NCBI RefSeq assembly: GCF_902506415.1
Contig: NZ_LR733275.1
Coordinates: 4,395,932-4,459,931, forward strand
DNA length: 64,000 nucleotides
Source of the DNA: Massilia sp. 9I
Lineage (GTDB): Bacteria > Pseudomonadota > Gammaproteobacteria > Burkholderiales > Burkholderiaceae_D
Reading direction: 5' to 3'
Part shown: one piece after another, positions 57,070 to 64,000 of the stretch
Layout: each line of letters starts with the position of its first letter
How positions within the stretch are numbered: position 1 is the stretch's first letter
Notes under the pieces: generated by a model
What the model was told of the DNA's origin: nothing
Databases searched by the model: none
The model's input: only the letters and a program-made list of their open reading frames with translations
Program-made: the position numbers and the translations under genes

Positions 57070-59445
57070 TTACTCGGACTTCGGCGCCTCGGCCTGGCCC
57101 GGGGTCTTCGGCGGGGCCAGCTTGGTATTGAAGTCGCGCATCAGGTTGCCGGTGGCCGGGTCACGTTCGGTCTTGAACAGTTCCAGGCGCGACGGCACAG
57201 GCTTGGCCGGCCACGAGTTGTTGCTCACGTCGATGTCGGCGGTCTCCCAGTACGGGTCCTGGGTCAGGCCCACGATCTCTTCGTCCGTAATGAACAGCTT
57301 GGTGATCTTCTTCGGCGAGTAGCGCCACACTTCGGCCGGGATGCGCTCGATGTACTTTTTGCCGCTCTTGGTGGTGATCTCGACGATCAGCGGCATGACG
57401 AGGCCGCCCTTGTTCGAGAAGTCCACCAGGTACAGGTGCTTGCCTTCCTTGAGCAGGTTCTTTTCCCAGTCTTCCAGGCCGGCCACCGTTTCGTTGTAGC
57501 GGTTGCGGTCCTTGTTGGTGACGGTGAAGTCGTCGTTCTCGTTGTAGAAGTCCTTCAGCTCGGGGAAGCGGTCGACGCGGCGCTGCATGCCCTTGTTGCG
57601 CTGGTCGGTGATCGAGATCGGCTCGGACTGCTTGCGTGCGCGCGCCCAGGCTTTTTCGATTTCCGGATCCTTGGTGCTGACCGTGTACTCGGTGATGCCG
57701 TCGACGCTGATGTCCACCGGATCGGTGGTGTAGAACCAGCCGCGCCAGAACCAGTCGAGGTCCGTGCCGGAAGCGTCTTCCATGGTGCGGAAGAAATCGG
57801 CCGGGGTCGGGCGCTTGAACTTCCAGCGCTCGGCGTATTCCTTGAAGGCGAAGTCGAACAGTTCGCGGCCGAGGATGGTTTCGCGCAGCACGTTCAGTGC
57901 GGCCGCCGGCTTGGCGTAGGCATTGTTGCCGAACTGGAGCAGCGACTCCGAGTTGGTCATGATCGGCACCTGGTTCTGGCTACGCATGTAGTCGACGATC
58001 TGGCGCGGATGGCCGCGCATCTCTTCCCAGTCTTCTTCCCAGGCTTCCTGGGCCAGCGATTGCACGAAGGAGTTGATGCCCTCGTCCATCCAGGTCCACT
58101 GGCGCTCGTCCGAGTTGACGATCATCGGGAAGTAGTTGTGGCCGACTTCGTGGATGATCACGCCGATCAGGCCGTACTTGGTGCGCTTCGAGTAGGTCAG
58201 CTCGCCGGTCTTCTTGTCCTTGACCGGACGCGGGCCGTTGAACGAGATCATCGGGTATTCCATGCCGCCCACCGGGCCGTTCACGGAGATCGCGGTCGGG
58301 TACGGATAGTCGAAGGAATACTTGCTGTACTGTTCGATGGTGTGGATGATCGCGTGGGTCGAATAGCGCTCCCACAGCGGGTTGCCTTCCTTCGGATAGT
58401 AGGACATCGCCAGCACGTCGTTGTTGCCGGACTTGATGCCCTGCGCGTCCCAGATGAACTTGCGGCTCGAAGCGAACGCGAAGTCACGCACGTTCTTGGC
58501 CTTGAAGTGCCAGGTCTTGCTGGTGGTGGCGCGGCCCTTTTCGGCGGCTTCCGCCTCGGCCTGGGTCACGATCAGCACCGGCTTCTTGGCGGTGCGCGCC
58601 TGGCGCAGGCGCTCGCGCTGTGCGGCGCTGAGCACTTCGCCCGGGTTCTGCAGTTCGCCGGTCGAGGCCACGATGTGGTCGGACGGCACGGTGATCTGGA
58701 CGTCGTAGTCGCCGAACTCCAGCGTGAATTCGCCGGCGCCCAGGAACTGCTTGTGCTGCCAGCCGTAGACGTCGTAGTAGGCCGCCATGCGCGGGAACCA
58801 CAGGGCGATCTCGAACAGATCGTTCTTGTCGTCGAACTTCTCGTAGCCCGAACGGCCGCCGAGGATCTTCTGTTCGTTGATGTTGTAGTTCCAGTCGAGG
58901 CTGAACGACACCTTGGCGCCCGGACGCAGCGCCTGCGGCAGGTCGATGCGCATCATGGTGCCGTTGATGGTGTACTTCAGCGGACGGCCGCCGCTGTCGC
59001 GCACGTTGCGGACATTGAAGCCGCCTTCGAAGGCATTGCCTTCGAGGAGGGTGCGCAATGCGTCGAACTTCACGCCGTCGGTGCCGCGCGCCTGCCAGGC
59101 TTCGCGCGAAGGCAGGACGGCGGTGCGGCGGGCGGCCGAATCCGGCTTGTAGATGTTCTCATCCAGCTGCAGCCACAGGTACTTCAGCGTGTCAGGGGAA
59201 TTGTTGTGGTACGTGATCGAGCCCGAGCCGCTGATGGCGCGCTTGTTCTCGTCGAGCGTGGCGCGCATCGTGTAGTCGGCGCGCTGCTGCCAGTAGGCGT
59301 GGCCCGGTGCGCCCGAGGCGGTGCGCACGGCGCCCGGCGTCGGCAGCAGCTCGTCGAGCTGGCGGAACTTGTCGTCGAAAGGAGGAGCGGCCAAAACCGA
59401 GGCGCTGAGGAACAGCGCGGCCAGTCCAATAGGCAGACGTATCAT
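57070..59445 (-). CDS. Secreted M1 family metallopeptidase (copy 2)
   Basis: A 791-residue paralogue of copy 1, with the same order of domains: signal peptide (ending VLA), beta-sheet N-domain, GGMEYPM, HEVGHNYFP with the zinc ligands, WMDEGINSF, and a C-terminal region SLTQDPYWE-like (GLTQDPYWETADIDVSNN). Differences cluster in the N-terminal domain and around QSLAQEAWEEDW. The duplication seems recent enough to keep long identical segments, but both copies hold all catalytic residues. It follows a 125-base gap after hupE. Confidence 0.92.
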   Translation of the reverse strand: MIRLPIGLAALFLSASVLAAPPFDDKFRQLDELLPTPGAVRTASGAPGHAYWQQRADYTMRATLDENKRAISGSGSITYHNNSPDTLKYLWLQLDENIYKPDSAARRTAVLPSREAWQARGTDGVKFDALRTLLEGNAFEGGFNVRNVRDSGGRPLKYTINGTMMRIDLPQALRPGAKVSFSLDWNYNINEQKILGGRSGYEKFDDKNDLFEIALWFPRMAAYYDVYGWQHKQFLGAGEFTLEFGDYDVQITVPSDHIVASTGELQNPGEVLSAAQRERLRQARTAKKPVLIVTQAEAEAAEKGRATTSKTWHFKAKNVRDFAFASSRKFIWDAQGIKSGNNDVLAMSYYPKEGNPLWERYSTHAIIHTIEQYSKYSFDYPYPTAISVNGPVGGMEYPMISFNGPRPVKDKKTGELTYSKRTKYGLIGVIIHEVGHNYFPMIVNSDERQWTWMDEGINSFVQSLAQEAWEEDWEEMRGHPRQIVDYMRSQNQVPIMTNSESLLQFGNNAYAKPAAALNVLRETILGRELFDFAFKEYAERWKFKRPTPADFFRTMEDASGTDLDWFWRGWFYTTDPVDISVDGITEYTVSTKDPEIEKAWARARKQSEPISITDQRNKGMQRRVDRFPELKDFYNENDDFTVTNKDRNRYNETVAGLEDWEKNLLKEGKHLYLVDFSNKGGLVMPLIVEITTKSGKKYIERIPAEVWRYSPKKITKLFITDEEIVGLTQDPYWETADIDVSNNSWPAKPVPSRLELFKTERDPATGNLMRDFNTKLAPPKTPGQAEAPKSE

Positions 59446-59570
59446 ATTTCCCCTGGAATTTTAATTGGAATAGGAAAAAGTATTCTAGCTTTACCTATTT
59501 ACAATTGCTCGGAGGATTTGTAAAAAAGCTGATACATAGTGCATATGTATGGCGTGCGCGAGACGCCGGC

Positions 59571-60719
59571 TCATGCTGCGCCCCCGCTCCAGGGCGCCAG
59601 CTGCAGGTCCAGCGCCCGCTCCAGCAGCCAGACCGCGGCCACCAGGGCGATCGCGGCCGAGCCGCCCAGCATGAGGACGCGCCGGTAGAACAGTCCCTTG
59701 CGCAGCCACCAGGCCAGCGGCAGGAACACCGCGACGATCGCCAGCTGGCCGATCTCGACGCCCACGTTGAAGCCGACCAGCGACAAGAGCAGCGCGCCCT
59801 GCGGCAAGCCCAGGTCGGCCAGCACGCTGGCGAAGCCGAAGCCGTGCAGCAGCCCGAAACCGAAGGCGAACAGCACCCGCCCGCGCTGGTACAAGGGGCG
59901 CAGGTTGTTCAGCGCCGCCACGATCACCGAGGCCGCGATCGCCGATTCCACCAGGCGCGAAGGCAGCGCCAGCACGCCGAGGGCGGCCAGGGTCAGGGTC
60001 AGCGAATGGGCCAGCGTAAACGCGCTCACCACCCGGACCACGTCGAGCACCGCGTCGCGCAAGCCCTCGCGCCCGATCCATTCGCGCTCGCGGTAGAGCA
60101 GCACCGCCGGCAGCAGCAGCGACAGCAGGAACAGGATGTGATCGAAGCCGATCCAGATATGCCAGACGCCCTGCCTGGCGTACTCGAGGAACTGGCGCAG
60201 GCTGTCGGCCTCGGCCAGGCGCAGTTGCGGATGCGGGTTGTCCGGACCGAGGATGGCGCTCGAGGTGGCGTTCCCGTGGCGCAGGGCGAGCAGGCCACGG
60301 TGCTGCGGGTCGAGCTCGGCCAGCAGCGTGTAGTGCAGCGCCAGCGTGTCGACCGGCGCCGCGCAGGAGGCGCGCAGCATCAGCACCGTGTAGGCGCCGT
60401 CGGTATGGCTGTCGACCAGCTGCTGGGTGACCTGCAGCGGGCAATCGCTGCCGCCGGAGGACAGCTTCAGGTGCGCCAGCGCATAGGCGGCGATTGCCCC
60501 GTGGCGCGCGCGCACCTCGTCCCAGGTCAGCGCGCCATCGCCATCGGCGTCGAGGCCGACCGCGAGTTCCAGGTCGCGCAGGGCGATGTCCCAGCGTCCG
60601 TCGATGCGGGCGCCGTCGACAGTCAGGTTCAGGTAGCTGTCGCTGGCCTTGTGGGCGTAAGCGGTGGGCGCCCACGTCAGGAAAGCCAGCGCAAACAGAG
60701 CGAGCAGGCGCCGCATCAT
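59571..60719 (-). CDS. HupE/UreJ family membrane protein with periplasmic EF-hand
   Basis: A 382-residue protein. A signal peptide (ending AYA) precedes a periplasmic N-domain of about 170 residues with a perfect EF-hand loop, D57-A-D-G-D-G-A-L-T-W-D-E68. The C-terminal part has six or seven helices with the HupE/UreJ_2 motifs WIGFDHILFLLSLLLP, FTLAHSLTLTLAAL and GLLHGFGFASVL. HupE relatives move nickel or cobalt, but this subfamily is uncharacterised. It overlaps the TPR gene by four bases. Confidence 0.85.
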   Translation of the reverse strand: MMRRLLALFALAFLTWAPTAYAHKASDSYLNLTVDGARIDGRWDIALRDLELAVGLDADGDGALTWDEVRARHGAIAAYALAHLKLSSGGSDCPLQVTQQLVDSHTDGAYTVLMLRASCAAPVDTLALHYTLLAELDPQHRGLLALRHGNATSSAILGPDNPHPQLRLAEADSLRQFLEYARQGVWHIWIGFDHILFLLSLLLPAVLLYREREWIGREGLRDAVLDVVRVVSAFTLAHSLTLTLAALGVLALPSRLVESAIAASVIVAALNNLRPLYQRGRVLFAFGFGLLHGFGFASVLADLGLPQGALLLSLVGFNVGVEIGQLAIVAVFLPLAWWLRKGLFYRRVLMLGGSAAIALVAAVWLLERALDLQLAPWSGGAA

Positions 60720-61891
60720 GCCGCGCCTCCGCGCACGGCATTGGCGTCGAGGCTGCGGTCTTCGAGTTTGCTGTGGCGCAGCCAGTCGCGCACCAGGCGC
60801 GCGGCTTCGGCGTCGCCGCTGGCGCTCGCTGCGCGCGCGAGGATGCGCAGGTCGGCGGGTTCCTTCTGCACCGCCCAGTTGAGCTTTGCCAGGCGCACCG
60901 CTTCCGCCGGGTCGCCGGCCAGCGCCAGGGCGAAGCGCGCTTCCTCGCGCCGATGGACCGTGTCGCCGCGTCGGCGCGCCGCTTCGAAGCGTGCGCGCAG
61001 CGCCGCGCTCTGGCTCACCACCCCGGGCGAGCCGATGGCGGATTGGGCCAGCGCCTGGCGCAGCAGCAGGGCGTCGGCCTGGCTGCGGCCCTTGAGCAGG
61101 GGCAGGACCTCGCGCGCGCGGCCGCGCTCGAGCAGGAAGTCGGCGTAGGCGGCCAGCAGATAGCTGTCCTGCGGGTCGATCCGCAGGGCTTCCTTGAAAT
61201 GGGTCTCGGCCTTGGCATGCTCGCCGAGGCGCTCGGCCATCTCGGCCAGCAAGGTAGCGGACCAGGCGCGCAGCGGCGCCGGCGCGTCGGCACGGGCCGC
61301 AAAGGTACGCGCCAGCCGCTCATAGCTGGCACGCCCCTGGCCGCTGACGCTGCCGACGGCCGCCAGGCAGGTCTGCAGCACCAGGTCCGGCGCACGTCCG
61401 AGCAGGCGCGCGCAGCTGCTGCGCGAGCCGGCATAGTCGCCGGTCACCAGCAGGATGGTGGCGCGGGTCAGCCAGCCCTGGGCATTGCCGGGATCGCGCC
61501 GCACGGTTTCGTCGAGATCGGCCAGGGCATCGGCGAAGGAGTGGGTGCTCTGGGCCAGCGTGGCGCGCAGCACCAGCACCTCGGCCGGGGCGCGTTCGCG
61601 CGGCAGCTTCCACCAGGGCGCCAGCGCAGCCTGGGCGTAGCCGAGGTAGCGCGGGTCGCCATCACGGCGCGCCTGCTCGATGCAGCGGCGCGCCAGCGCG
61701 GAGGCGCGCGCCAGGTCGCGCGGATTGGCGGCCAGTTCGGCACGCAGCTGGGCGAGTTCGCGCTGCACCGGGTCGAAGCGGGCGGGCAGGCGTTCCAGCA
61801 CCTGGCCGCCGCTGGAAGGCAAATAGGGCGCTGCGGCGGCGCTGCAGGTCAGCAGCACCACCAGCAGCAGGGGGTGAAACTTGGGCATCAT
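60716..61891 (-). CDS. Exported tetratricopeptide repeat protein
   Basis: A 391-residue protein with a signal peptide (MMPKFHPLLLVVLLTCSAAAA). The remainder is a run of helical pairs of TPR type, for example AKAETHFKEALRIDPQDSYLLAAYADFLLERGRAREVLPLL. TPRs build protein-protein surfaces in the periplasm. It overlaps hupE and is downstream of the lipoprotein, separated by a GC hairpin. Confidence 0.83.
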   Translation of the reverse strand: MMPKFHPLLLVVLLTCSAAAAPYLPSSGGQVLERLPARFDPVQRELAQLRAELAANPRDLARASALARRCIEQARRDGDPRYLGYAQAALAPWWKLPRERAPAEVLVLRATLAQSTHSFADALADLDETVRRDPGNAQGWLTRATILLVTGDYAGSRSSCARLLGRAPDLVLQTCLAAVGSVSGQGRASYERLARTFAARADAPAPLRAWSATLLAEMAERLGEHAKAETHFKEALRIDPQDSYLLAAYADFLLERGRAREVLPLLKGRSQADALLLRQALAQSAIGSPGVVSQSAALRARFEAARRRGDTVHRREEARFALALAGDPAEAVRLAKLNWAVQKEPADLRILARAASASGDAEAARLVRDWLRHSKLEDRSLDANAVRGGAA

Positions 61892-61913
61892 TGCAATGAT
61901 CGTTCTCCAAAGC

Positions 61914-61939
61914 GGCGGGACGCGCAGGCGCGTCCCGCC
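61914..61939. terminator. GC-rich intercistronic hairpin
   Basis: An 11-pair stem (GGCGGGACGCG with CGCGTCCCGCC) with a four-base loop lies between the lipoprotein and TPR genes. Only TTT follows on the minus strand, so it may attenuate or mark RNA ends rather than fully terminate. Confidence 0.5.
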
Positions 61940-61950
61940 ATCCTGCCGCC

Positions 61951-62226
61951 TCAGGTGGACGGCAGCGGTTCCGGCTCGGTGTTTTCCGGCGTGGTCGGGG
62001 TGGCGCTGTCGATCGCGACCGGTTCGTCGTTATCGAATAGCGCGGCCACGCGCGAGGCGACCAGCATGAAGAACGAGTCGGCCTGGGCCGGCGGCGGATT
62101 GGTGCCGGTCGGCGGCGGCGGTTCAACCACGTGCGGGCGGTCGTTGCTGCCGCCGCAGGCCCCCAGCAGCAGGGCCAGCGACACCAGCAGCGCGCCGCTG
62201 CGCGTGCGGTGGATCATCGGTTTCAT
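61951..62226 (-). CDS. Small Pro-rich lipoprotein
   Basis: A 91-residue protein with a signal peptide and lipobox LLGAC, giving a mature lipoprotein of about 67 residues. A proline-rich linker (VVEPPPPTGTNPPPAQ) leads to a short segment SFFMLVASRVAALFDNDEPVAID and an acidic Pro/Thr tail. The ATG has a strong ribosome site (AAGGAGAA). No family is recognised. It is immediately downstream of the DUF4331 gene. Confidence 0.78.
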   Translation of the reverse strand: MKPMIHRTRSGALLVSLALLLGACGGSNDRPHVVEPPPPTGTNPPPAQADSFFMLVASRVAALFDNDEPVAIDSATPTTPENTEPEPLPST

Positions 62227-62237
62227 GGCGTTCTCCT

Positions 62238-63734
62238 TTACTGGTTACCCGGCAGCGGGGTGTTCAGGTAGGGGAAGGCCGGCTTGAAGGCCGCAGCGTT
62301 CTTGCGCACGCCGTCGGTCAGGGCCAGGCCGCCGGCCGGCGCGTCGGCCGGCTTGCAGCCGACGCCCAGCGCATCGTTGGCGCCGGTCAGCACGCACAGG
62401 GCGCCCATCGATACGCGCAGCGCGATGTCGACGATGTCGTCGGCCGGACGGCGGCCGTTCGGGAAGCCGGCGTTGTCGCCCGCCGCCACGCCCATCGGGT
62501 TCTGCGCCGCCAGCGCAGTCGGCGCCACGCTGGTGTTCAGGCGCAGCATCTCGGATGCGACCACGTTCTTCGGCTGGTTCACGCCAGGGATACCCTTCAG
62601 GAAGGCGGTAACCAGGTCGTTGCGCGGGAAGTTGGTGGGCGCCTTGGCGGACGGGAACAGGGTCTCGATCAGCGCCGGCAGGGTCGGGTTGGTGACGTAG
62701 GTGAGGAACTGCGCGTCGTCCTTCGGCTTGGAGGTGTTGAAGCGGTCCTTGTCGTCCATGCCGATGATGACTTCGTTCACCAGCGGCATGCCGAGGCGCG
62801 AGACCTGGGCCCAGGCGCCGCCTTCCTTGACGGCGTTGTTGATGCCGCTCGCCGGGGCCGGGTTGATCAGGCGGCCCTGGCGCATGCTGGCGGTGGCGTA
62901 GGCGCCGATGACCGGTTCGCCGCCCGCGGTGACGCAGGCAATCGGCAGTTCGAGCGCGATCGCACTGACGTTCTTGTTCTCGAGGTCGTTCTTGTTGCCG
63001 TTCACTTCGGCGCCGAGCGGGTTCAGGTTGACCAGGTCGAAGATCTTCCCGACGGCGATGTAGAAAGGCTCCTTGCGCTGGCCGACGAACACGCGGCCGG
63101 TACCGCAGCCAGGGATGTTCACATCATAGATGTGCTGGTTGGCATAGGTCTCGTAGCCGGTGGTGCTGCCGAAGGTCTTGTCGCCGATGTTGTCGACCGG
63201 CTTATCGAATTCGGTCGCGCCGCCGCTGGCCGCCGCAAGGCGGGTGCGGGTGCCGCTGCGGCGGTCGCCCTTGACCATGTCGATGGTGTAGGTTTCGCGC
63301 ACGTTGAGCGAGGCCGGGTTGACGCCGCTGATGGTGTTCGAATTGATCAGCGGGATCAGGACCGGCTTGCCGCCCACGGTGAGGGCGGTGCGCTTCGAGG
63401 TGCTCTTGAAGCGGAACTGGAAGGAGATGTCTTCCTTGGCGTCGCCGTTGTTATCGACGTGGATTTCGTACAGGGCGTTGTTGTCGAACTGGTAGAAGTT
63501 CGGGCCGCCCTGCGGGTCCTGGAAGGGGATGAAGTTGGCGATCATGGTCACGTAGCCTTCGCGCCCCGGCGCGTAGCTGCGGAACAGGTAGAAGTCGGTG
63601 CCGTCGACCTTCGGGGCGTTGGTCAGGAACGGGGCTTCGCGGTGGCTCGAGGCCGCGGCGGGCAGCGCCAGCGCGGCCAGCGCTGCGCCCGACAGGAGGG
63701 CGGCGGCCCAGGGGTGATGCTTTCCAAATTGCAT
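62238..63734 (-). CDS. DUF4331 domain-containing exported protein
   Basis: A 498-residue secreted protein. A signal peptide (residues 1-28, ending AAA) is followed by SSHREAPFLTNAPKVDGTDFYLFRSY, the hallmark opening of DUF4331. The segment HVDNNGDAKEDISFQF is acidic and might bind calcium. Function is unknown. The ribosome site AGAGGAGAA is strong. It is the first gene of the DUF4331-lipoprotein-TPR-HupE run, so the promoter lies in 63735-64000, an AT-rich region. Confidence 0.88.
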   Translation of the reverse strand: MQFGKHHPWAAALLSGAALAALALPAAASSHREAPFLTNAPKVDGTDFYLFRSYAPGREGYVTMIANFIPFQDPQGGPNFYQFDNNALYEIHVDNNGDAKEDISFQFRFKSTSKRTALTVGGKPVLIPLINSNTISGVNPASLNVRETYTIDMVKGDRRSGTRTRLAAASGGATEFDKPVDNIGDKTFGSTTGYETYANQHIYDVNIPGCGTGRVFVGQRKEPFYIAVGKIFDLVNLNPLGAEVNGNKNDLENKNVSAIALELPIACVTAGGEPVIGAYATASMRQGRLINPAPASGINNAVKEGGAWAQVSRLGMPLVNEVIIGMDDKDRFNTSKPKDDAQFLTYVTNPTLPALIETLFPSAKAPTNFPRNDLVTAFLKGIPGVNQPKNVVASEMLRLNTSVAPTALAAQNPMGVAAGDNAGFPNGRRPADDIVDIALRVSMGALCVLTGANDALGVGCKPADAPAGGLALTDGVRKNAAAFKPAFPYLNTPLPGNQ

Positions 63735-64000
63735 GACGTTCTCCTCTTGATGTTATTGGTCCCCTCCAGGGGATTCGGCGAGCTTGCTGGAGACACTAGG
63801 ATCGTCGCGGCACGGCTACACAGGCATATACGCAGCCCGGGCCTTATCGGATTCAAAATATTTTTTGTCTTTCCTAAACGTAAATATGTTAAGTTTCTGA
63901 CTCGGACGCAAAATCGTCAGTAACATTCGTCTTCGGGAAGGCAATCCTGTGCTGCAGTCGTCAAATTCGCTAAATCCATTACAGCTCAGTTCGTGGATCC
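63735..64000. other. Upstream region of the DUF4331 operon; no gene seen
   Basis: This 266-base stretch at the right edge is AT-rich around 63845-63900 and should carry the minus-strand promoter. No supported coding region, RNA or repeat was identified. Confidence 0.45.

Noticed and set aside
54589..59523. A 1644-codon open frame on the plus strand across both M1 peptidase genes
   Set aside because: It is antisense to two clearly real genes with catalytic motifs. Its product is rich in Val, Leu, Arg, Gly and Ala with no domain pattern. Long antisense frames are common in GC-rich DNA with biased third codon positions.

Overview
The window is a GC-rich chromosomal stretch from a betaproteobacterium, most likely Oxalobacteraceae and close to Massilia. 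The evidence is the conserved housekeeping block yebC-purD-hemF-nadD-rsfS-rlmH-maf-rng, a PEP-CTERM protein, a tungstate-dependent type NAD-formate dehydrogenase locus, and several families of short intergenic palindromes. Genes are dense, and many neighbours overlap by 1-4 bases. No phage, insertion sequence with a transposase, or CRISPR array was seen.

Layout. 1-5450: the end of an acyltransferase, a di-iron hydroxylase, a PEP-CTERM protein and dnaE. 5455-9336: an envelope glycan block (family 2 glycosyltransferase, O-antigen ligase, MsbA). 9455-13606: a glycosidase-like/RmlD-like fusion, a small protein of unknown function and an AMP-forming acyl-CoA ligase. 13654-24146: a one-carbon/organic acid locus with a ModE-like regulator, an OxlT-like transporter with its small subunit, formate dehydrogenase (fused gamma-beta subunit and alpha subunit), FdhD and a TupBCA tungstate importer. 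The regulator, transporter, enzyme, enzyme-maturation factor and cofactor-metal supply sit side by side, so the locus reads as one functional unit. 24179-27013: a KaiC-like double ATPase, a small unknown protein and a histidine-kinase-like ATPase that lacks the usual phospho-accepting histidine. 27429-34603: the housekeeping block, read on the minus strand. 34693-42819: a DUF2182 membrane protein, an EamA transporter, mgsA, a quinone reductase, a 40-residue membrane protein, a DUF4136 lipoprotein, pepN, fbp and tRNA-Thr(CGT). 42868-49840: a DUF2325 protein behind a probable Fur box, a Ser/Gly-rich ElaB-like protein and an RND efflux pair. 49992-51976: a shortened DUF1800 protein and a 2OG-Fe(II) dioxygenase. 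52038-63734: a minus-strand island with a TonB-dependent receptor, DUF6702, two tandem M1 metallopeptidases, HupE/UreJ, a TPR protein, a lipoprotein and DUF4331.

The most unusual structure is at 16332-16399. A near-perfect 68-base palindrome lies at the 3' end of the OxlT-like gene. The transporter frame has no stop there and stays open through the small-subunit gene, a second hairpin and the whole fused formate dehydrogenase subunit, to 18297. The second candidate for an undescribed system is the 52-64 kb envelope island, whose families are mostly uncharacterised and appear to be functionally linked.

All calls come from reading the sequence and from remembered family motifs. No database search or structure prediction was run.
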